A stretch of 64,000 bases of DNA from Granulosicoccaceae bacterium (GCA_020629835.1 JAHDCO010000001.1:124001-188000), one strand, 5' to 3'. Positions 38,860 to 48,074 are shown, counted from the stretch's first letter. Translations and numbers: made by a program. The notes: generated by a model from the sequence alone, not told the origin.

Positions 38860-40209
38860 TTAAAGCTGCGGTAAGTAGGTTGACCAGTCCACGTTGGTGA
38901 CCATCGCCTGAAGTTTTTGTGCTTCGTGGCGTTTGATTTTTGTGTACAAGGTGGTGAATTCCTGCCCGAAGCTATCCTGTGCCCAGGTCGATGATTCAAA
39001 TGTAGCCAGGCTGCTTAACCAATCATGGGATAGGGATTCGGCGTTCGGTGTATCACCGGGTTGCAGTGGTCCGTGTTCGGGTGGTTCTGCAGTATCGAGC
39101 CCGTCGATGATGGCTGCCAACATGGCCGTCAATACGAAGTAGGGGTTAGCGTCCGCACCGGCCACACGCTGTTCGATACGCGCTGCCTTACCGTGTGTTT
39201 CAGGAATGCGAATGGCCACGCCGCGATGGTCATAACCCCAGTCTAAACGCGTGGGCGCAAACGACTCAGGTTGCAGCCGGCGCCAGGAATTTAAGTTAGG
39301 CGCCATAACCGCAAGACTTGCCGGTAAATGTTTCAGCACGCCGGCACAGCCGTGCTGTAATTGTTTACTGCCATCGAACACCGCGTGCCCGTGGGTATCG
39401 ATTAAGCTCATGTGTGTGTGCATGCCACTACCGGCGTGTTCGGTATAAGGCTTTGCCATAAACGTCGCCATCAACCCTTCATCTTCGGCGGCGCGATAGA
39501 CCAAACGTTTAAACAAAACCGCGTCATCGGCTGCTTGCAGCGCGGTGCTGCGATGGGACAAATTCATCTCTACCTGCCCGGGACCAAACTCCAACAGCGA
39601 TGTGGTTACAGGAATGGCGGCAGCCTGCGCGTAGCGTTCTACTCGATCTATAAACGGCTCAAGCCGGTCACGCACGCGTAAATCATAGAGCTGTAAATCT
39701 TTTGGAGGGCCTGCCATATTCAGAGCGCGTGGCGGAACCGGTACGCCGGTATCGCGTGTGCTGCTATCAACTACGTAAAATTCAAGTTCAACGGCTACAA
39801 CCGCGGTTAATCCGCGTTCACGCAGCTTATCGTCCTGGCGCTTGAGTATGGCTCGCGGATCCGCCAGGTGCGCTTCGCCGTTTACCGTGAATAAGGAAGT
39901 CAGCACTTGCTGTTCACCCGGTCGCCACGGCACCTCGTGCAAGGTGTTGAGTGCTGGCACGCATAACCCGTCAGGGTCACCTTGAGATAACCCGCGTTCG
40001 GTGATGTGATCGATATCATCACCCCAGATGTCCAGCAATTGTGTGGACAGTGGCAGTCGCACGTTGCCCTGAAGTGCCTTGGCGATCTGATCAGCCGGAA
40101 TACGCTTGCCGCGCACATTGCCTTGTAGGTCCACCATCAGCACATCCAGTGCAGATGCGCCAGTTGAATCAGTACGCGTGGAATCAGTAAGTGTGGAAGC
40201 CTGTGACAT
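38860..40209 (-). CDS. puuA: Gamma-glutamylpolyamine synthetase (glutamine synthetase-like)
   Basis: The 449-residue protein has glutamine synthetase fold motifs: VELEFYVVD, LEFGPGQVEMNLSH, MAKPYTEHAGSGMHTHMSL and RIPETHGKAARIEQRVAGADANPY. In the PuuA branch it links glutamate to putrescine or another polyamine with ATP. I chose the ATG at 40209, 14 bases after the transporter ATPase gene, over a TTG at 40263. Context with PotFGHI-type importer and PuuB supports polyamine use. PuuC and PuuD homologues are not in the window. Confidence 0.9.
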   Translation of the reverse strand: MSQASTLTDSTRTDSTGASALDVLMVDLQGNVRGKRIPADQIAKALQGNVRLPLSTQLLDIWGDDIDHITERGLSQGDPDGLCVPALNTLHEVPWRPGEQQVLTSLFTVNGEAHLADPRAILKRQDDKLRERGLTAVVAVELEFYVVDSSTRDTGVPVPPRALNMAGPPKDLQLYDLRVRDRLEPFIDRVERYAQAAAIPVTTSLLEFGPGQVEMNLSHRSTALQAADDAVLFKRLVYRAAEDEGLMATFMAKPYTEHAGSGMHTHMSLIDTHGHAVFDGSKQLQHGCAGVLKHLPASLAVMAPNLNSWRRLQPESFAPTRLDWGYDHRGVAIRIPETHGKAARIEQRVAGADANPYFVLTAMLAAIIDGLDTAEPPEHGPLQPGDTPNAESLSHDWLSSLATFESSTWAQDSFGQEFTTLYTKIKRHEAQKLQAMVTNVDWSTYLPQL

Positions 40210-40223
40210 AAAAGGGTTATCGC

Positions 40224-41384
40224 TTAAGCTGGTGGCAACAACATCAGATCGCTGTACGCGCAACTGGCTAGCACGGGTGTGCCTAATGGCTGGCCTTGAA
40301 GGGTGTGTAGCTCCTGATGATTAACCACAGCGGTAACGCTTTGTTGATCGCCCCGCGTAACTTCCACGATGGAGTGCTGACCTTGAAAGGCGATGTCGCC
40401 TAGAAAGCCGTTAAATTGGATATGTGCGTCCGGTGCGGGAGGTGTCGCTGTCGCCAACTGAACCGAAACACATTCAGGCCGAAAGGCAATAACGGCTGGC
40501 GACTCGGGTTGTGGTCCCGCCTGGATGCCGTCGGGTAATTCGGTTAATGGCAAGGTGATTGAGTCGAGCTCATCCACTAACGCTGTCACCGAACCGTTAT
40601 CCAGGCTTATGTGTTGTGTATTAAACGTATGCACCCGACCGATAAAGTCAGCCACGAATGCGTCCACCGGTTTTTGATATAAAGCGCTGGGTGTATCCAC
40701 CTGGCGCAGCCGTCCAGATTCTAAAACCGCAACACGGTCTGCCATAGCAAGTGCTTCAGACTGATCGTGCGTGACAATAATAAAAGTAACGCCTACGGAT
40801 TCTTGTAACTTCACCAGCTCAAGTCGCATAGCATCGCGCAGTTTTGCATCCAACGCAGAAAGCGGTTCGTCCAATAGCAGTACTCTGGGCTGCTTGACTA
40901 AAGCACGCGCCAGGGCCACGCGTTGTTTCTGCCCGCCCGAGAGTTGATCGGGCATGCGGTCTTTAAAGTCTTGTAAATGCACTTGAGTTAACGCTTGATT
41001 TACACGATCGGTTATTTCATCTTTGGGCGTCTTTTCCATCTTTAACCCATAGGCGACATTGTCTGCCACGCTCATGTGAGGAAACACGGCGTACGACTGG
41101 AACACCATGTTCACCGGTCGTTGATTAGGCGCTGTTCGGGTCATGTCCTGCCCATCAAGCAACAGCTCGCCGCTGGACGGAGTTTCAAAGCCTGAGATGA
41201 TTCGCAGCAAGGTGCTTTTACCGCAGCCCGAAGGGCCAAGCAGCGCGAAAATTTCACCTTCTTTAATGTCCACGCTGACATCTTCCAGCGCCGTTACCTT
41301 GCCAAACCGCTTGCCGATCGCGTTAAGCGACAGGATGGTTTTGCTGTGGGTATTCTCAGGCAACTTATCCACGGTCGGGTCCAT
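40224..41384 (-). CDS. potA: Polyamine ABC transporter ATPase
   Basis: The 386-residue ATPase has Walker A GPSGCGKST, signature LSGGQKQRVALARAL, Walker B LLLDEPLSALDAKLR, the H-loop VTHDQSEALAM and a C-terminal TOBE domain. The PotA/PotG type is supported by the downstream polyamine ligase and the upstream permease pair. Its start overlaps the permease stop by about 20 bases, so synthesis is coupled. Confidence 0.9.
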   Translation of the reverse strand: MDPTVDKLPENTHSKTILSLNAIGKRFGKVTALEDVSVDIKEGEIFALLGPSGCGKSTLLRIISGFETPSSGELLLDGQDMTRTAPNQRPVNMVFQSYAVFPHMSVADNVAYGLKMEKTPKDEITDRVNQALTQVHLQDFKDRMPDQLSGGQKQRVALARALVKQPRVLLLDEPLSALDAKLRDAMRLELVKLQESVGVTFIIVTHDQSEALAMADRVAVLESGRLRQVDTPSALYQKPVDAFVADFIGRVHTFNTQHISLDNGSVTALVDELDSITLPLTELPDGIQAGPQPESPAVIAFRPECVSVQLATATPPAPDAHIQFNGFLGDIAFQGQHSIVEVTRGDQQSVTAVVNHQELHTLQGQPLGTPVLASCAYSDLMLLPPA

Positions 41385-42207
41385 CGGTTAAGCGTTGGTA
41401 ACGCAATGCAAGAAACGTCAGTATCAGCGTGAGCACAATTAACACGGTAGAAGCTGCGTTAATTTCCGGTGTGATAGAGAACCGAACCATAGAGTAAATC
41501 TTGACAGGAAAGGTCACTGTGTTTGGCCCGGACGTGAAGAAGGTGATAACAAAGTCATCCAATGACAAGGTGAACGACAGCAAGGCCGCAGCAATTAGAC
41601 CCGGGCGCATATGAGGTAACAGGATATCTCTAAACACCTGGAATTCGGATGCGCCTAAATCTTTTGCGGCCTCTTCCATTTCACGATTGAAGTTTTGCAA
41701 ACGCGTCCGTATCACCATAGCGGCGAACGGAAAACTAAACGTGATATGAGCAAGAATGATGTTGCTTAGGTTAAATGGCCATGGCGTATCTCCTGTCGTC
41801 CACCAACCCATCTGAGAAAAGAACATCGCGAGCGATACGCCCATACAGATCTCTGGAATGATGATGGGCAAAGACACAAGGCCTTCGGCCAGGGGTTTAA
41901 ACGGAAAACGAAACCGCCACAAAAACACCGCTGTCATCGCGCCTAAAAAGACGCTGATGATGGTGGAGGTGACCGCGATGGTCATTGAGTTTGCGAACGC
42001 GAGCATCAGCTCCTCGTTCGCAAACGCTTTAGCGTAGTACTTGGTAGTGAAACCTTTCCAAATCACGTTGCCGCCGCGGCGTGAGTTATTAAATGAGAAA
42101 ACAATTAACACGATGATGGGGGCGTACAGAAACACCATCGTGGTCAGAAACACCCACCGCATGGACCATTTGCGACTGTATTCAAACGGCTTTTTTGGCT
42201 CTTTCAT
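41365..42207 (-). CDS. potC: Polyamine ABC transporter permease, PotC/PotI type
   Basis: The 280-residue protein has about six membrane segments. The first is WVFLTTMVFLYAPIIVLIVFSF, shared in pattern with PotC and PotI. The EAA loop is MEEAAKDLGASEFQVFRDILLP. It overlaps the other permease gene by four bases. It forms the second half of the membrane channel. Confidence 0.9.
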   Translation of the reverse strand: MKEPKKPFEYSRKWSMRWVFLTTMVFLYAPIIVLIVFSFNNSRRGGNVIWKGFTTKYYAKAFANEELMLAFANSMTIAVTSTIISVFLGAMTAVFLWRFRFPFKPLAEGLVSLPIIIPEICMGVSLAMFFSQMGWWTTGDTPWPFNLSNIILAHITFSFPFAAMVIRTRLQNFNREMEEAAKDLGASEFQVFRDILLPHMRPGLIAAALLSFTLSLDDFVITFFTSGPNTVTFPVKIYSMVRFSITPEINAASTVLIVLTLILTFLALRYQRLTDGPDRG

Positions 42208-43124
42208 GAGCGGCTACCTCGCCTGGCATCGTAGAAAGATCGCACCGCGAGTAACACAAACGTGATGTACAACAGAAACAGCGATAACGCCGATCCGAAC
42301 GGCCAGTCGTTTGCGCGTTTAAATTGGCGTTCAATAACGTTAGCAATCATATCGACTTGCCCGCGACCCAATAGGTCAGGGGTTAAAAACTGCCCCAGGG
42401 CAGGGATGAACGTAATGATGGCGGCGGTAACCACGCCTGCAGCACTAAGCGGCAATAGCACATTCCAAAACGTTTTCCACTGACCTGCGCCTAAGTCCAG
42501 ACTGGCTTCCAGGTAGGAGCGATCCAGACGCTCAAGCGAAGAGTAGATGGGCAGTATGGCGAACGGCAAAGAAACGTACACGATGCCGAAGATAACGCCC
42601 GATGGCGTGCCGAGCATTTTGAGTGGCGTAAAGCTATCACCAAGTAAAGCGAGGTGTTCCAAGCCCATGCGGTTCAGCAATGCGTTTGCCGATTCCCATA
42701 ACCATCGCAGGGTTTCATTGATGCGCCCGCGCGTACCCAAAATGTTTAACAGCGCGTAGGTACGAATCAGCAGGTTGGTCCAAAACGGCAACATGATTAA
42801 CAGCAACAGCCAAGGCTTGGCGTTGGGGCTGGCTGTGGCTATGAGTAACGCAACCGGGTAGGCAATGATCAGACAGATGACGGTTGCGATACCCGCTATC
42901 CAAACTGATCGCCACAACAGTTCCAGAATTTCTGGTTGGAAAATGCGGGCGTAATTATCAAAGGTCCAGGTGGTTTCAATGTCCACCAGCGATACGTTTT
43001 CACCAAAGCTGTAGAGCCAGATGATGCCTAAGGGTGCGACAAAAAATAACAGCAGCCAAATTAACGTGGGCAGCGCGAACGCAGCGAACACCTTTGGCTG
43101 CTGTTTGTAGTCCTCTAGACTCAC
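42204..43124 (-). CDS. potB: Polyamine ABC transporter permease, PotB/PotH type
   Basis: The 306-residue protein has about six membrane segments, the motif FWTNLLIRTYALLNILGTRG typical of PotB/PotH, and an EAA loop LEASLDLGAGQWKTFWNVLLP. It begins with GTG at 43124. That start codon lies in the 3' arm of the long inverted repeat at 43120-43193, so its translation may be limited compared with the binding protein. Confidence 0.9.
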   Translation of the reverse strand: MSLEDYKQQPKVFAAFALPTLIWLLLFFVAPLGIIWLYSFGENVSLVDIETTWTFDNYARIFQPEILELLWRSVWIAGIATVICLIIAYPVALLIATASPNAKPWLLLLIMLPFWTNLLIRTYALLNILGTRGRINETLRWLWESANALLNRMGLEHLALLGDSFTPLKMLGTPSGVIFGIVYVSLPFAILPIYSSLERLDRSYLEASLDLGAGQWKTFWNVLLPLSAAGVVTAAIITFIPALGQFLTPDLLGRGQVDMIANVIERQFKRANDWPFGSALSLFLLYITFVLLAVRSFYDARRGSRS

Positions 43125-43193
43125 TCACCCAAGCCTTGGTGGTACACGTTGGAATTGCCGTGCAACGCCCCGGTGTGTCATTGGGTGGGTGAG
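43120..43193 (-). promoter_or_regulatory. Long stem-loop between polyamine binding protein and permease
   Basis: CTCACTCACCCAA (43120-43132) pairs with TTGGGTGGGTGAG (43181-43193) with one wobble. The 48-base loop holds smaller stems, CCAAG/TTGG and CGTTG/CAACG. The permease GTG start is inside the 3' arm on the transcript. Such elements typically set unequal expression or processing in transporter operons. Confidence 0.62.
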
Positions 43194-43209
43194 CCTTAGG
43201 ATCATGGCA

Positions 43210-44277
43210 TTAACCCGCTTTGATACGAGTCCAGGCGTCTTCGATTTTGCGCACGGTTTCAGCGCCTGGGAATACCGAGATTTCGCTGGATTCAGTGGTT
43301 TCAGCGGATGGGAAAATCGCCGGGTTTTCCAGGTAGTCGTCGCTCATCAACGCTTTCGCTGCTGTGTTTGGTGTGGCGTAGTACACGTAGTCGGCAATGC
43401 CCGCACCCACTTCGGCATCCAGCAGGAAGTTAATTAACGTGTGTGCGTTTTCAATGTTTTCAGCGCCCTTTGGAATGCACAGCGTGTCTTCCCATAACAG
43501 GCCGCCTTCTTTTGGCACAACATAGCCGATGTCGTCGTCTTCATCCATGGCTTGCAGAATGTCGCCGTTCCACTCCATGGCTAAATCAACTTCGCCAGCT
43601 AACAAAAGGTCTTGCCCGTTGTCGCCTGCAAAAGCTGCAACGTTTGGCTTCTGCGCAAGGATCATCGCTTCGGCGGCTGCAATGTTCTCATCGCTCCAGT
43701 CGTTTAATGACTTACCCATCGACTTCAATGCCATTTGCATAACGGTGGTGGCATCACTCATCAACGCGATCTTGCCGGCGTATTGGTCCGAGGTGTACAA
43801 GTGCGACCAGGAATCGGGCACACCGTCAACCGCTGACTTGCGGTAACCAATGCCGATGGTGCCCCACATGTACGGCAGGCTGTAAGCGCGGCCGGGGTCA
43901 AAATTACGATCCATGAATAGCGGATCAATGTTGGCAATGTTCGGGATCTTGCTGTGATCGAGTGGCAGCAGCATATCGGCGTCTAACATGCGCTCAACAA
44001 AATCGTTGGTGGGTACGATGAGGTCGTAACCCGGGTTGCCGCCTTTGAGCTTTGCGAACAGCTCGTCGTTATCGGCAAACAGGTCGTACTGAACTTTGAT
44101 GCCGGAGGCTTTTTCAAAATCGGTGATAGTAGTTTCACCGATGTACGTATCCCAGTTGTAGAAATTGACTTTGCCATCAGCTGCAAACGCTTTTGGCAGC
44201 GTGATGGAAATACCGACGGCCGCTGAACCGGCTAAGAAACCGCGGCGAGTGATGGGGGTACGAGGGCGACGATTCAT
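43210..44277 (-). CDS. potF: Polyamine-binding periplasmic protein, PotD/PotF type
   Basis: The 355-residue protein has a Tat-type signal (PITRRGFLAGSAAVG, cleavage after KAFA) and the PotD/F signature start VNFYNWDTYIGETTITDFEKASG. It binds putrescine or spermidine in the periplasm. The ATG at 44277 with GGGAAAAG upstream is preferred over a frame opening at 44355. It heads the six-gene operon to puuB. Use of the Tat route for a PotF-type protein is less common than Sec but seen in several proteobacteria. Confidence 0.9.
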   Translation of the reverse strand: MNRRPRTPITRRGFLAGSAAVGISITLPKAFAADGKVNFYNWDTYIGETTITDFEKASGIKVQYDLFADNDELFAKLKGGNPGYDLIVPTNDFVERMLDADMLLPLDHSKIPNIANIDPLFMDRNFDPGRAYSLPYMWGTIGIGYRKSAVDGVPDSWSHLYTSDQYAGKIALMSDATTVMQMALKSMGKSLNDWSDENIAAAEAMILAQKPNVAAFAGDNGQDLLLAGEVDLAMEWNGDILQAMDEDDDIGYVVPKEGGLLWEDTLCIPKGAENIENAHTLINFLLDAEVGAGIADYVYYATPNTAAKALMSDDYLENPAIFPSAETTESSEISVFPGAETVRKIEDAWTRIKAG

Positions 44278-44406
44278 GATGGACTTTTCCCAGATTGTTA
44301 AAAGTTGGCTGCCTGCAGGATCCACAGCCGTCACCGGGCATATTACATCACGCATCGGTTATCCTTAAAGCCCTAAAACCGCCTCACATCCCGGACTCGA
44401 TTGCTC

Positions 44407-44841
44407 ATGTTTCAGGCACTAAAAACTTCCTCTCCTGGTGTTTTGCTAACCCGTATGTTGGTCGCCGCCTTAGTTGTTTTCGGTACCTACAATCCCTCCG
44501 GTACGTCCATTTTCCACTGGGTTGTGGAGAAAAATGACTACGCGAATGCGTGGGTGTTGCTGGTCATCGTCCTCGCTGTATTGGTTAATTTTGGCTTGCT
44601 TGTGGCGGCGTGGAAGGCCTTAGGGAAGCTGGGTACGTTTGTCCTGTTGGTGCTGTTTGCCGCGTTGGTGTACCTTGCGTTACAGGAGGGGTGGGCCTCT
44701 CAGGACAGCCCGGATACTCTGCAGTGGCTAGCGCTTATCTTGTATTCCGGCTTTCTGGGAATTGGCCTGGCGGGCGCGATCCTATGGCGCCGAGCGACTG
44801 GTCAGGTGGTCACCGATGAAGCCCCGGACGTTAAGGAGTAA
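44407..44841 (+). CDS. DUF6524 family membrane protein
   Basis: The 144-residue protein has four hydrophobic segments and the pattern RMLVAALVVFGTYNPSGTSIFHW near the start, typical of DUF6524. The tail is short and acidic. Its function is unknown. The ATG at 44407 is taken as start rather than an upstream TTG. It is divergent from the polyamine operon and separated by 220 bases from the JmjC-like gene. Confidence 0.75.
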   Translation: MFQALKTSSPGVLLTRMLVAALVVFGTYNPSGTSIFHWVVEKNDYANAWVLLVIVLAVLVNFGLLVAAWKALGKLGTFVLLVLFAALVYLALQEGWASQDSPDTLQWLALILYSGFLGIGLAGAILWRRATGQVVTDEAPDVKE

Positions 44842-44986
44842 AACGCACAATCGTGGTGCGCACCGCGGCCGGCCACCTGGCCCTTGGGTCAAGGGGCGCA
44901 CCCATCTGTAGCCATTTTGTGACCTCGATGACATTGTTAACACCGATCTGGTGGAATAACAGCAAAACACTCGGATTCTAGTGTGG

Positions 44987-45012
44987 GGTTATAGCGCGCC
45001 CGGGCGATAACC
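44987..45012. promoter_or_regulatory. Stem-loop upstream of the JmjC-like gene
   Basis: GGTTAT (44987-44992) pairs with ATAACC (45007-45012), with an inner self-complementary CGCCCGGGCG. The element sits 50 bases before the GTG start of the JmjC-like gene. It may be a terminator of the preceding transcript, an operator or a 5' leader stem. Confidence 0.35.
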
Positions 45013-45062
45013 AACCAATAGAGAACTACCCCACCACCGAGAATACAAGAGGTCGACATCTG

Positions 45063-46043
45063 GTGACTTTCCCAAAGAACCCGATTCAGTGGACGGATGA
45101 GCAGTACGCCTCGTTCGGACTGGCCCCTCAGGTCACACCGCACCGTTACCACGAGTCGCCTGTGTTCGATAAGCCGGGCCTGGCAGCGCTATTGGATGCG
45201 CATCCAAGACGGCGGTTGCAGGCCTTCACGATGGGAGAAGACCCGACTCGCCGGCAGGATTGGGCTTGTGTTGACATCCCCGATGATATGAATGGTGAGA
45301 CGATCCTTCGGTGTGTGGAAAACGGACGTCTGTGGGTCAACATCACCCATATTGATACCGTTAATGAGACCTTCGCTGAACTCATCAAGGACATGTACGA
45401 GCATCTGGGGGAGAAGTGCCCGCACCTGCAAAACCCTAAGTCCGCTTACAGCACATTACTGATCAGTTCGCCCAAGGCTCAGGTGTACTTTCACGTCGAC
45501 GCCGAACCCAACATGCTGTGGCATCTGCGCGGCCAGAAACGAGTGTGGTTGTACCCCGCCATGGATGCGCGGTTCACCCCGCAGAACTTTCTAGAAGATA
45601 TCTATGCCGGTGAAGTTGACGAGGATGTTCCTTACGAGCCTGCCTTTGATGCAGCGGCCGATGAACATTTATTGTCGCCTGGTGATGTGGCATCGTGGCC
45701 GCACAATGCGCCGCATCGTATTGAAAATGTGGACATGAACGTCTCACTGGCCACCAGTTACTACACGCCGGCTATTTATCGGCGTCAATACACCCAGCTA
45801 GCCAACCGTTTTCTGATGCGCGGCCTGGGTTTTAAAAATCGTTCTATGCAGGAAGATGGCGTACGGCCTGCCATCAAGCGAACCGTGTATCGGGTGGTGA
45901 ACAAAATTCGTCCGTTTCCACGCCGCAACCGTTCGGCCAATTACATCACCGATTTACAGTTGCACCCGGATGCGCCACTGGGTTACGTACGGTTGGATGA
46001 AAAAAGACCTGCGTCATTTTCAGAAAGCCGTCATGCTGCCTAG
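45063..46043 (+). CDS. Cupin/JmjC-like 2-oxoglutarate oxygenase family protein
   Basis: The 326-residue protein has a jelly-roll core with the iron triad pattern H144-x-D146 (VYFHVDAEPN) and a distal His in WPHNAPHRIEN (about 218), and a conserved LLSPGDVASWPHN loop. Bacterial relatives are annotated cupin-like or JmjC; some hydroxylate proteins. A GTG start is used. It is followed by a CelD-type acetyltransferase gene, a pairing seen in envelope or natural-product loci. Substrate unknown; hydroxylase activity is inference from the iron site. Confidence 0.75.
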   Translation: MTFPKNPIQWTDEQYASFGLAPQVTPHRYHESPVFDKPGLAALLDAHPRRRLQAFTMGEDPTRRQDWACVDIPDDMNGETILRCVENGRLWVNITHIDTVNETFAELIKDMYEHLGEKCPHLQNPKSAYSTLLISSPKAQVYFHVDAEPNMLWHLRGQKRVWLYPAMDARFTPQNFLEDIYAGEVDEDVPYEPAFDAAADEHLLSPGDVASWPHNAPHRIENVDMNVSLATSYYTPAIYRRQYTQLANRFLMRGLGFKNRSMQEDGVRPAIKRTVYRVVNKIRPFPRRNRSANYITDLQLHPDAPLGYVRLDEKRPASFSESRHAA

Positions 46044-46151
46044 CGTTTAACCAGCGTGCGGTTTCTACGGTTGTGAGTACGTTTGTTCACTGGTCTTGCC
46101 GGGTGACATTGTGCGTACATGTCGTAGTTGCTGCGGTATCTGCGCCCGTTC

Positions 46152-47255
46152 ATGATTTGTAAAGCCCTACAGACGCTAGAGGAATTTCAGGCTTTAGAGC
46201 AGGGCTGGCGGTGGTTGCACGATAAGAGTCCTGAAGCGTCCTTTTTCAACGGGTTTGATTTTGCCTGGGTGTGGTGGCAAAGCTACGGGTCGCTTGGGCA
46301 GTTGTCTATCACGGTGGTGGAAACCGAAGCCGGTGATCCAGAGCATGACCCGGACAATCCAGTCATCGCTATCGCGCCACTGTACCGAACGCGATGTCAT
46401 TTCACCCGATTCTTTAGACTTAACACGCTACGGTTTCTTGGCCGTGGGGGTGACGTTACGCCGGATGATCTGAATGTTTTACTAAGCCCTACGGATGCTT
46501 TGGCCGAAGACGCGGTCAAGGCGCTTTCGAGCCATTGGTTAGCCGATGGAGGCCTTACCCGGTTGTTGTTCGAGGACTTGCCCGAACAGTCGCGGTTTTA
46601 TCGTTTGTACCGAGCTATCCGAAACCCACTGGTTGAGCACAGAGAGAGTCGTTTGGTGGCGGAACTGCCGGACACCTGGGATGCGTTTAATAGCACGTTA
46701 TCCAGAAACACGCGCAAACGCGTGAAAAACCGAGCCAACCGGCTTGCGAATGCGGAGGCTTTACAGCTCAAGGTGTGCACCGAACCGGAGCAGATGCACC
46801 AGGCGCTGGATGCCTTGGTGCATTTGCACCGCGATCGCCAAAGCAGCAAAGGGGAGTTTCCTGCGTTTGGTACAACCGCGTATTTACAGTTTCATAAAAC
46901 ACTCATCGAGCAGACGCAAGGCAAGCAAGCGATCAAATTTGTAACACTCACTGACGGTAACAACATCGTCGGGGTGGAGTACTTGTTTTGCCACCAGGGG
47001 GCGTTGTTGTTTTATCAAACCGGTTTTGACCCCGAGTATGAACCCGTAAGCCCAGGGCATAATATGATGGTGCATGCCATAAGGTACGGTATTGAAAATG
47101 GATTCCGCCGTATCGATTTACTCAAAGGCAATTACCCTTATAAACACAGCTATGCAAAAGACCGCCGGGATTCAGTAACCTTATCCTGCTACGCAACGCT
47201 TGGATGGCGCTTTATTGCGGTTTTAGTACAGCGTGCAAAAAACTTAAGAAGTTAA
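46152..47255 (+). CDS. GNAT acetyltransferase of the CelD/BcsL type (copy 2)
   Basis: The 367-residue protein shares its plan with the protein at 29651: FFNGFDFAWVWWQSYG, then IAIAPLYRTRC, and the C-terminal GNAT half with NIVGVEYLFCHQGALLFYQTGF and DLLKGNYPYKHSYAKD. The central RNTRKRVKNRANRL segment also matches acetyltransferase-6 proteins. The ATG at 46152 is preferred to a TTG at 46128. The metallopeptidase gene overlaps its end by 52 bases, so the two are coupled. Confidence 0.8.
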   Translation: MICKALQTLEEFQALEQGWRWLHDKSPEASFFNGFDFAWVWWQSYGSLGQLSITVVETEAGDPEHDPDNPVIAIAPLYRTRCHFTRFFRLNTLRFLGRGGDVTPDDLNVLLSPTDALAEDAVKALSSHWLADGGLTRLLFEDLPEQSRFYRLYRAIRNPLVEHRESRLVAELPDTWDAFNSTLSRNTRKRVKNRANRLANAEALQLKVCTEPEQMHQALDALVHLHRDRQSSKGEFPAFGTTAYLQFHKTLIEQTQGKQAIKFVTLTDGNNIVGVEYLFCHQGALLFYQTGFDPEYEPVSPGHNMMVHAIRYGIENGFRRIDLLKGNYPYKHSYAKDRRDSVTLSCYATLGWRFIAVLVQRAKNLRS

Positions 47256-48067
47256 TACGTACTATTCAAAGACTATTGCAACAGGTTATCGGGACAACCG
47301 CCGCCGCAGTGCTAGTCATGGCTGCGCTGTTCAGCAACACCGATGTGCATGCCGACGCAGGTGATTGGATAGTCAAGTACGAAACACCGGAAAACGACGA
47401 AGAAGAAGCGCTACTTGAGCTACTGCAGGGCGAGTATGGCATTCCGGATATGGTGTCGTACCTTGAGTCTCAGTATCGGTTGAAGAAACCTGTCTATCTT
47501 CAAGTAGGCGCAGACGAGGGGCCTCACTACGAAGTCGATAATGAAATCATCACCATTCCTTATCACTACGCCGCTGAGATTTACGAGCGATTTGATAAAT
47601 ACGGAGACGAAAGCCGCATTGACATGAGTGATATGGATGAGATTGCACTGGATGTGATTTTCCATACCTTGCTGCATGAACTGGGGCACGCACTCATGGC
47701 TCAGTATAACTATCCGTTGTTTTTCGAAGAGGAAGATGTGGTGGACGCGCTGTCTAACTATCTTTTGCTCGAATACACCGAGTTCGGTGCGCAAGTCGCG
47801 GTGAGTGCTGCAGAAATGTTCTGGGTAGAACAGGAAGATTTATCGACATATGAAGCGGATGATTTCTGGGGTGAGCACAGTCTGGAGATCCAACGCGCTT
47901 ACGATGTGTACTGCGCCATTGTGGGTGCTTACCCTGACGACAGCGACCACATCGTCGATTCAATCTTTGAAGGCGATGAAGATAAGGCGTATGACTGCAT
48001 TGAGAACTATGAGCGCATACGTGCGGCTTGGGAGCCGTTGTTAGAGCCTGTGATTATTCGGGATTGA
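47204..48067 (+). CDS. DUF4344 zinc metallopeptidase-like exported protein
   Basis: The 287-residue protein holds the zinc-protease motif H158-E-L-G-H162 in FHTLLHELGHALMAQY and the following FEEEDVVDALSNYLL, as in DUF4344. A hydrophobic segment at about 29-50, ending DVHADA, is a probable signal peptide. The ATG at 47204 lies inside the acetyltransferase gene and gives a long basic leader; a TTG at 47276 would give a shorter signal and cannot be excluded. The mature protein is strongly acidic. Likely periplasmic. Confidence 0.78.
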   Translation: MALYCGFSTACKKLKKLIRTIQRLLQQVIGTTAAAVLVMAALFSNTDVHADAGDWIVKYETPENDEEEALLELLQGEYGIPDMVSYLESQYRLKKPVYLQVGADEGPHYEVDNEIITIPYHYAAEIYERFDKYGDESRIDMSDMDEIALDVIFHTLLHELGHALMAQYNYPLFFEEEDVVDALSNYLLLEYTEFGAQVAVSAAEMFWVEQEDLSTYEADDFWGEHSLEIQRAYDVYCAIVGAYPDDSDHIVDSIFEGDEDKAYDCIENYERIRAAWEPLLEPVIIRD

Positions 48068-48074
48068 GTTTGGT

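Noticed and set aside
44842..45062. Possible riboswitch or small RNA in the gap before the JmjC-like gene
   Set aside because: Only one compact stem-loop (44987-45012) is visible; no known riboswitch core could be recognised.
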